From Hyalella azteca (taxonomy: Eukaryota > Arthropoda > Malacostraca > Amphipoda > Hyalellidae), in NCBI RefSeq assembly GCF_000764305.2, contig NW_025934939.1, positions 1 to 64,000 of the forward strand: a stretch of 64,000 bases of DNA, read 5' to 3'. Below are positions 61,701 through 64,000 of the stretch, in pieces; positions within the stretch are counted from its first letter, which is position 1; every line of letters starts with the position of its first letter. The translations under genes were made by a program, and so were the position numbers. Under the pieces are notes generated by a model. That model saw only the letters and a program-made list of their open reading frames with translations. It had not been told where the DNA came from and made no database searches.

Positions 61701-63974
61701 TCAGTGTCATGTCCAAATACCGATTCACTTTTTCCATGGAGTGAGTCATTCTGACCCAGTTCGATCCAGCTAAGGGGCGTATCAGTGCTACGTTCTTTCT
61801 CCAATTAATGAAGTATGTAACGATTTGGAAAGTATGACCCTTTTATTTTTCTGTGTGAGGATTGGTAACGAGGCCGCCATTATGGCGATATGAGCCCGCC
61901 ATTGCCAGCATATTTAGCAGCTCGCTGCAAAAGAAAAGCTTCATTACTGTGTTATATAGCGCGCTAATTCCTGACTATATAGCTTGCCATGGCGAGACTG
62001 ATACCGCAGGTGCGATGTTACACTCAGCGAAATGAGAGAGACTTTGTCCTAATTGCGATGTACTTTTTGGGCTTTTGTGTGTCATCCTAACCCAGGTTGG
62101 CCCCGAAAAAGGACATATCAGTGGGACGTTCAGGACCAGGCCTTTATAGATATGAATATCATTGAGAATTTAATAGATAGCCTTAAATATTGTAATTTTT
62201 GTCTAGCAACGATAAATTTGTTAGCCAGGTTTTGAAATACGAATTTCACCGAGAAAGTGATAGCTTTAACTTTCAGTCTGCCGATGGTAACTAAGCTTTG
62301 TACCTTCAAAGTCTCAGCCATTATTTCTGGTAATACAATTATGACTTCTCCGCTTTTGAAGTCAAATAAAACTGGCATATTTAACTTCTTTGTACAGATC
62401 TTCACAGTCAGTAGAATCGAGAAAACTCGTAACTCATTTAGTATGGAAATTAGAGTCATTAAATTATATAATATTATTATTATTACTATTATTTTATTAT
62501 TATGATTAGCGTCAGCGCTACATACACTCATCGCTCGGTTCGCGTACGATTATTTGCACTCTTAATGACTTACATTTGAGTACGAAATTAGAAACAGAAA
62601 TTTGAGCAACATTCAATCAAACCCAATAAAAATTCCAAATCATCCCAAAGTTGCCTTTTTCTGACATAAATTAGGAACAAAAAACAAGTTAATTTGGCCC
62701 ATACCGCAAATTTTCCATTTGTACCGCTAAACGTAATCAGATTTGAAGAGAGAAATCACCGCTGCATTTGATGTATTATTTAACCTTTGTATTTGTATAA
62801 TTTCCTAACAACTCTCGCCCCAGTGGCAGTCACATTTGAGAGCTTCATCAGAATATTCATGAGAAACTCGCTTATTCCAGTCCTCGTGTCAGCGAGGGTG
62901 AGTTTTGTGAAGAATTATTCGTTGTGTTAGCGCAGCACTTGGTGAACGTTGAAACTACGTTGATTACGAGTTGATTTTGTTAAAACAACGTTTTATCAAC
63001 GTTATTTCAACTACACATGCCTGGTGAGATGGGAGAGCGTGTCGTATTCACGATTTTAAATAACAGCCCAATTACAATGGTAGTGCAGAGTGGTATTATA
63101 CGGTGGTAATGCAGGATAGTATTACAAGGTGAAAGTATATAACTTCTGTCAACGGATACGTTAACTGTCGTCAATGATATTCGAGTCTGATGGCGTTGTA
63201 ACGACAGTAAACCGGCAGTTAATGGAGATTTCATGAGAAAAAAGCTGTCCTAATAACATGATAGATTCATTTTGTTGCTAAAATACTATTCCCTTGGAAA
63301 TTATTCACTATTGAGACACAAGATTACAAACTGATTAAAATGATAAGTTTTGATAGTCAAAAAGTAAGGATTTTATATTCCTTGCGATTTAATTTGCGCA
63401 ACACAGTTTAAAGACCTCTATTATTGCGAAATATTTAATTATTCACTGCATAAATAATTAAAGAAATCTTTGCTATTATTAGACTGAACCGACGAAAGCA
63501 GACGCATTTAAAAAATTTATCCCAATCATGTTTCGTTTGTTGGCAACTTATCTTAAATTTCCAGTATTTCAGTTGTGAACTGCCCAAATGATGAAACTGC
63601 TACAACTGTTGTTACAAAAACTGTATATACTTCCCCTGCTGATTATTTTTAAATTTTTTCAGTCGCCCGACAGCGGAGTGAACACCTCGACCAGCCAAGA
63701 CCTCGGCATCGCTAACACTTCGGTGGACTCCAGGCCGGCGTCATCGAAGAATAAAACAACGGCCAGAAACAAAACTGCGCCGCTGATCATCACCCCAAGA
63801 AAACACCCGCTGGGGTCTTCTTTAAGTCTTCCTCAAGCTCCAGTGAAGCCTAAAGCTAAAGATTTCTTAGATCCTAATGGAACTCCCAGATCTTTACCCG
63901 TGCCTTCAACAGCTCTTGATGCCTACAACTCTCAAGAACACCTTGAGCTCATCCTTACCCCCAAGGACTTGTAA
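19711..63974 (+). CDS. Proposed gene model: type II membrane protein with lectin-like domain
   Basis: The proposed coding exons are 19711-19743, 23298-23475, 52480-52632, 55192-55340 and 63663-63974, with phases 0, 1, 1 and 0 at the four junctions, all compatible. The product would have a basic cytoplasmic tail, one membrane helix, a C-type lectin-like domain almost directly after it, and a glycosylated tail. Such proteins usually act as surface receptors in recognition or adhesion; no specific ligand can be inferred. At least one exon, carrying the last Trp/Cys part of the lectin fold, is missing from the model. The link across the 29-kb intron is the weakest point. Confidence 0.4.
20763..20788. 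repeat. Perfect 11-bp-arm hairpin
   Basis: tttatcatcta and tagatgataaa are exact inverted copies around a four-base loop. No run of T or other signal gives it a role. Confidence 0.6.
22049..22180. repeat. Two-copy tandem duplication, about 70 bp
   Basis: The words gtgctattctaacaa, acgcgcaaatataagtgctgt and the near-identical acgcacaaatataagtgctgt recur in direct order, indicating an imperfect tandem duplication. Confidence 0.7.
23298..23475 (+). CDS. Exon with basic segment and transmembrane helix
   Basis: The acceptor gctacag ends at 23297 and the donor gtgagt starts at 23476. The frame reads KKPAAKGVGGFRPVVDW, RHITVRRRTVEDCK and a hydrophobic run of about 25 residues (VITFIITSGVVIIVIGLIIT continuing VLGFFVV). 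The Arg/Lys cluster just before the helix predicts a cytoplasmic N-terminus and type II orientation. The exon is more GC-rich than its surroundings. It ends on one base, A; the lectin exon at 52480 starts with two bases that complete a Thr codon, so the two can be joined. Another stalk exon may lie in the 29-kb gap. It may also belong to a different gene. Confidence 0.65.
23570..23715 (-). mobile_element. Dispersed element, copy 3
   Basis: This copy is in the opposite orientation. It starts tagcgcattttctcattta, runs through a gtctgtccgtctgtcc tract and a gacttcacgttttcg block, then gagaaaatgcgctctctg and actcactgcagtgagt, and ends gagttata. It lies about 95 bases downstream of the transmembrane exon. 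Confidence 0.85.
26970..27064. repeat. 38-bp-arm inverted repeat with hammerhead-like core
   Basis: The arms 26970-27007 and 27027-27064 are inverted copies with two mismatches, starting ccatatctttataagagaaa. The spacer and right arm contain ctgacga (27017-27023), fitting the hammerhead consensus CUGANGA, then a short ggagctggtgtcc stem-loop, then gaaac (27038-27042). A gtt between the left stem and spacer sits where the cleavage triplet would be. Penelope-like retroelements carry hammerhead motifs near their ends, so this may be two head-to-head element ends. Ribozyme activity is not shown. Confidence 0.6.
31227..31580. repeat. Pair of small imperfect duplications
   Basis: A block with cctgaccgtctaatatg and gaacgaaattc occurs twice between 31227 and 31380. 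A second pair with caacttgaaaattcc or taacttgaaaattcc and tttattcaattta occurs between 31388 and 31580. All copies are direct and diverged. Confidence 0.65.
34186..34556. repeat. 18-bp minisatellite, about 20 copies
   Basis: Units of gttagttctacgatgatt repeat about 20 times with increasing divergence toward the right end. Because 18 is a multiple of three, a forward frame stays open and would read MIVSST repeats; this is a by-product of the repeat, not a gene. Confidence 0.9.
34950..35510. repeat. gatgat-rich compound repeat
   Basis: Two clusters of gatgatg-type repeats flank a GC-richer non-repetitive block. The right cluster (35215-35480) has four to five copies of a unit of about 57-60 bases with the words gctgattgtctgttga, gatgatggtgc and gggagatgatg. 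Frames stay open on both strands, as expected from trinucleotide repeats. Confidence 0.75.
36448..36604 (-). mobile_element. Dispersed element, copy 4
   Basis: This full copy has the order of copy 3, with an expanded tctgtctgtctgtc tract. It is followed after only about 35 bases by copy 5 in the same orientation. Confidence 0.85.
36640..36771 (-). mobile_element. Dispersed element, copy 5
   Basis: This copy has a shorter gtctgtctgtcc tract and several substitutions, including in the agcgcactttctcaattat end and a damaged palindrome (cacttaagcagtgag). Its tandem position after copy 4 suggests local duplication or nested insertion. Confidence 0.8.
37569..38808 (-). repeat. 600-bp unit duplicated in tandem, possible LTR fragments
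   Basis: The segment beginning aggtcataactttcaagtca at 37571 returns at 38171 and both copies end with gaacgtaattttcctgga. Each contains a 25-base internal repeat (cataactttagtctaaatcg type) followed by a strongly conserved block of about 250 bases. Read on the reverse strand that block contains caataaacggc and a stretch open in both copies. A polyadenylation-like AATAAA in a conserved repeated block resembles the R region of an LTR, but no retroelement protein is present. Confidence 0.75.
38809..42133. other. Intronic AT-rich DNA, no exon seen
   Basis: Apart from the 49-bp array and a GC-richer island around 40360-40640 without an open frame of note, nothing is recognised. Confidence 0.4.
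39646..39822. repeat. 49-bp tandem repeat, about 3.6 copies
   Basis: Units start at 39646, 39695, 39744 and 39793, each beginning with tgacttcactatcataatga or a one-base variant. The last copy is cut short. Confidence 0.9.
42134..42925 (+). mobile_element. Internally deleted mariner-type transposon with intact ends
   Basis: The element is bounded by TA dinucleotides (42132-42133 and 42926-42927). It has 25-base terminal inverted repeats, cagggtccgtcatatttatg at the left and its inverse at 42901-42925, with one mismatch. At 792 bases it is shorter than the roughly 1.3 kb of a full mariner. It encodes only the N-terminal part of a transposase, as described in the pseudogene entry. The TA target duplication and near-perfect ends mean it could have been mobilised in trans fairly recently. 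Confidence 0.9.
42285..42790 (+). pseudogene. Mariner/Tc1-type transposase remnant
   Basis: The frame opens MAVDRNTIVTLHEKGERNSV, typical of the paired helix-turn-helix DNA-binding start. It then breaks by a stop and frame changes near 42373. Recognisable pieces follow in shifting frames: ETVWKVVKKF, NRPGQGRKRSVRTKQL, NPRRSAAKLAAEAGVS, KTSPYKMQTRHELTDRHERM and, after a stop, VFGDEKKFDIEQSVNRQNDR. GDEKKF corresponds to the first catalytic Asp region. Sequence for the second and third catalytic Asp is deleted, so no active enzyme can be made. Confidence 0.88.
42987..43166. repeat. 90-bp tandem duplication
   Basis: Two copies (42987-43076 and 43077-43166) begin ctaggagctcgcgtataat and differ by only a few bases. 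They start about 60 bases beyond the deleted mariner. The length, a multiple of three, keeps a reverse frame open by chance. Confidence 0.9.
44208..45606. repeat. 37-bp satellite array, about 38 copies
   Basis: The unit gcctaatgagttcttagctt followed by cccacgagttcttgact repeats for 1.4 kb. Variants alternate between ttgact and tcaact, some units lose the gcctaa part, and larger blocks of several units recur, which suggests higher-order duplication. No long frame is open. Confidence 0.95.
45655..45770. repeat. Dispersed repeat, copy A
   Basis: This copy contains acactcagacaaatgagtg, gactttgtccta, gtgtgtcat, aaaggtgtatcagtgatacg and a trailing tctccactagaaag. Related copies lie at 61736-61810 and 62015-62135. 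It directly follows the 37-bp satellite. Confidence 0.7.
45822..45849. repeat. 28-bp perfect palindrome
   Basis: ttgtacaatataat is followed immediately by its exact inverse complement with no loop. It could extrude as a cruciform; no role is evident. Confidence 0.75.
45850..48589. other. Intronic DNA with no exon seen
   Basis: Short open stretches around 47760-48020 have acceptable composition, but they lack paired splice sites and recognisable protein. The old 67-bp array is the only other structure. Confidence 0.4.
46206..46545. repeat. Diverged tandem repeat of about 67-bp units, five copies
   Basis: Words such as gacatcgctaatctttggcg, aatggctttaaaaat, attgattcgtcaataatc and accggacatc recur in the same order about every 67 bases, with many substitutions. 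This looks like an old array. Confidence 0.65.
48590..49371 (+). mobile_element. Degenerate mariner-like transposon, 3' part
   Basis: The 3' end gtgaatcaccctg followed by TA (49370-49371) is a common mariner-type terminus. No matching left terminus was found upstream, so the 5' part is lost or too diverged. The transposase remnant fills most of the segment. Confidence 0.7.
48630..49183 (+). pseudogene. Mariner-like transposase catalytic domain remnant
   Basis: Fragments in changing frames read FFGNEAHCKISSCLKKQNIR, VWFQQDGATA, SERLISIRGNLLWPALSPYF and APCYFF, then NNIRQAIANIPVNMLQRVER ending near 49183. These match the DDE transposase order FSDEAH, WFQQDGA, WPxxSPDLxPxDFFLWG and the C-terminal helix. 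The first catalytic Asp is Asn here and the last is Tyr; several stops and frameshifts intervene. Only the QDGA Asp survives, so the gene is dead. Confidence 0.85.
49998..50155. repeat. About 39-bp tandem repeat, four copies
   Basis: Units containing taggttctgaat, tgtttgtt or cttgtta, and gtcattact recur four times with small length changes. Confidence 0.75.
50156..52224. other. Intronic DNA before the first lectin exon
   Basis: No exon was recognised. A diverged partial copy of the 111-bp unit (52159-52220) precedes the clear array. Confidence 0.4.
52225..52500. repeat. 111-bp tandem repeat running into the lectin exon
   Basis: Units start at 52225, 52336 and 52447, each with attaccttatcgtaaaaatg. 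The first two copies contain tttcacagctcgatgtccga followed by ccgtttaaaaatt. The third contains ttttctcagctcgatgtccg and continues into the lectin exon. The repeat therefore includes the splice acceptor and the first bases of the exon, and the first two copies are decoy acceptors leading into non-coding sequence. Confidence 0.92.
52480..52632 (+). CDS. C-type lectin-like domain exon, N-terminal half
   Basis: The acceptor ttttctcag ends at 52479 and the donor gtgagt starts at 52633. The frame reads RCPSGWHYSDPDC, LRTTDDNATFEQAGHYCADM, GAALPIVLSMDCNQLLA. CPxGW, the second Cys a few residues on, and the TFxxAxxxCxxxGAxLP pattern are the classic start of a C-type lectin-like domain. NAT is an N-glycosylation sequon. 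The exon ends one base into a codon completed by the exon at 55192. Tandem duplications overlap both borders, described separately. Confidence 0.85.
52608..52930. repeat. 156-bp tandem duplication including the lectin exon's 3' end
   Basis: The segment from atggactgcaaccaactcct through the donor and about 130 bases of intron is repeated from 52764, where it reads atggaccgcaaccaactctt with gtgaat in place of gtgagt. The second copy carries about 25 bases of former exon and a weakened donor but no acceptor close upstream. Confidence 0.92.
52931..55007. other. Intron between the two lectin exons
   Basis: No exon was recognised. A moderately GC-rich stretch at 53140-53350 has no long frame and is unassigned. 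Confidence 0.4.
55008..55148 (+). mobile_element. Dispersed element, copy 6
   Basis: This copy starts tataactcagtactcactgc and ends gagaaaatgcgcta, with the tract gacagacagacggacggacg. It ends 43 bases before the second lectin-domain exon, inside that exon's upstream intron and close to its branch-point region. Confidence 0.85.
55192..55340 (+). CDS. C-type lectin-like domain exon, middle part
   Basis: The acceptor cccacag ends at 55191 and the donor gtgaga starts at 55341. Completing the split Asn codon, it reads LITGPTWLAAVKQASDTSYR, WTGSGVAPNFTNW, DVAPEKSPSTQPHCAE. WLAAV matches the WIGL position, and RWTGSG...NFTNW matches the F.W.dG....tnW block of lectin-like domains. NFT is a sequon. 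There is no EPN or QPD triplet, so calcium-dependent sugar binding is not predicted. The exon ends in phase 0, and the final Cys-bearing part of the fold was not found downstream. Confidence 0.82.
55341..56548. other. Intronic DNA after the second lectin exon
   Basis: No exon with the missing C-terminal lectin residues was found here. Confidence 0.4.
56549..57129. repeat. 42-bp satellite, about 13.8 nearly identical copies
   Basis: Units beginning atgctgtcgtgctgccatca repeat with almost no variation, apart from two changes in the first copy. Because 42 is a multiple of three and no unit has a stop, both strands show frames of more than 230 codons (14-residue repeats such as MLSCCHHNNPMPRS). 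No splice site, start context or domain supports translation. The array ends at an ambiguous base, n, at 57130. Confidence 0.95.
57133..57290. repeat. 38-47-bp tandem repeat next to the 42-bp satellite
   Basis: Four copies of a unit with gacgtgttgatgcatccgct, acccggtgtgtt and gatgac follow the ambiguous base. The first two units also carry ccgctca; the last is truncated. Confidence 0.9.
57979..58107. repeat. 19-bp tandem repeat, six to seven copies
   Basis: Units of taggccgcttttgtaagac recur, one with a partial deletion in the middle of the array. Confidence 0.9.
58552..58700. repeat. About 75-80-bp tandem duplication
   Basis: Two copies share gtcctatat, aaatgt, agactctgttcct, tcaacat and atagtaggtttat in order, and the start of a third (gaagtcctgcc) follows. 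Confidence 0.75.
58701..61381. other. Intronic DNA with TG-rich patch and no exon seen
   Basis: The stretch at 60020-60370 is rich in ggtgtgatggt-type words without a regular period. A single ambiguous base lies at 60887. A GC-richer patch at 59223-59350 is open on more than one frame but matches nothing known to me. Confidence 0.4.
61382..61681. repeat. 150-bp tandem duplication
   Basis: Two copies (about 61382-61532 and 61533-61681) share ttaatcttcatggtcttcct, attcattctttttcattatt, cttgtatacg and gaatcgcaac in order, with small indels. Confidence 0.9.
61736..61810. repeat. Dispersed repeat, partial copy B
   Basis: This partial copy has gagtcattctgacccagttc, gggcgtatcagtgctacgtt and ctttctccaattaatgaa, matching the second half of copy A. 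Confidence 0.6.
62015..62135. repeat. Dispersed repeat, copy C
   Basis: This copy has acactcagcgaaatgagaga, gactttgtcctaattgcgat, gtgtgtcatcctaacccagg and acatatcagtgggacgtt, matching copy A over its whole length with substitutions. Confidence 0.7.
62136..63662. other. Intronic DNA before the terminal exon
   Basis: A reverse frame of 133 codons at 62130-62531 has no recognisable domain and composition like its surroundings. No exon is supported. An attattatt microsatellite lies near 62470. Confidence 0.4.
63663..63974 (+). CDS. Terminal coding exon rich in N-glycosylation sequons
   Basis: A pyrimidine-rich acceptor (aaattttttcag) ends at 63662. The phase-0 frame runs 103 codons to TAA at 63972-63974. 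It starts SPDSGVNTSTSQDLGIANTS and contains five N-x-S/T sequons (NTS twice, NKT twice, NGT), many Ser/Thr/Pro/Lys residues and no Cys. It ends HLELILTPKDL. No domain is recognised. The sequons and phase fit a secreted or extracellular C-terminal tail of the lectin-domain protein, whose last seen exon also ends in phase 0. It could equally be the last exon of another gene. Confidence 0.6.
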   Translation, partial: SPDSGVNTSTSQDLGIANTSVDSRPASSKNKTTARNKTAPLIITPRKHPLGSSLSLPQAPVKPKAKDFLDPNGTPRSLPVPSTALDAYNSQEHLELILTPKDL

Positions 63975-64000
63975 TGTTGAGCTCTTATACACTACAACGA

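Noticed and set aside
62130..62531. 133-codon reverse frame
   Set aside because: Composition matches surrounding AT-rich DNA, no recognisable motif, and it overlaps a dispersed repeat copy.
62822..62896. Possible exon with good acceptor and gtgagt donor
   Set aside because: Its entry phase does not fit the lectin exon before it, and the peptide lacks the expected lectin residues.

Overview
The window is AT-rich nuclear DNA from an animal. The genes are split by GT-AG introns, non-coding DNA dominates, and transposon debris and tandem repeats are dense. The kinase gene is of metazoan sedoheptulokinase type. Introns reaching tens of kilobases, mariner-family remnants and many satellites suggest a large-genome arthropod, possibly a crustacean. 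That placement is inference from overall style; no marker gene fixes it.

Two protein-coding loci can be supported, both on the + strand. (1) At 2316-7333 lie eight exons of a sedoheptulokinase (SHPK, FGGY carbohydrate kinase family). Splice phases agree at every junction. The first coding exon, with the N-terminal phosphate-binding motif, is not visible and is probably upstream of the window. (2) At about 19711-63974 lies a proposed gene for a type II membrane protein with an extracellular C-type lectin-like domain. It consists of a possible start exon (19711-19743), a transmembrane exon (23298-23475), two lectin-domain exons (52480-52632 and 55192-55340) and a terminal exon rich in N-glycosylation sequons (63663-63974). 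Phases fit between all of these, but linkage across introns of 3.5, 29 and 8.3 kb is inferred. The last part of the lectin domain was not found.

Layout: 1-2315 is 5' flank or intron of SHPK with a CCAAT-rich repeat and a large fold-back element. 2316-7725 is SHPK, with a short fold-back element in its probable 3' UTR. 7726-19700 is a gene desert with small repeats. 19700-63974 is the lectin gene, whose introns hold two dead mariner-type transposons (42134-42925 with intact ends, and 48590-49371), a 600-bp duplicated unit (37569-38808), a 37-bp satellite (44208-45606), a 42-bp satellite (56549-57129) and many shorter arrays. A six-copy dispersed element of about 130-155 bp occurs across the whole window.

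The most unusual observation is the first lectin-domain exon. Tandem duplications overlap its splice acceptor on one side and its splice donor on the other, so decoy copies of both splice sites lie next to the real ones. A second is a 38-bp-armed inverted repeat at 26970-27064 carrying a hammerhead-ribozyme-like core. No complete new biological system could be demonstrated. No tRNA, rRNA or CRISPR was recognised, and the two genes have no evident functional link.
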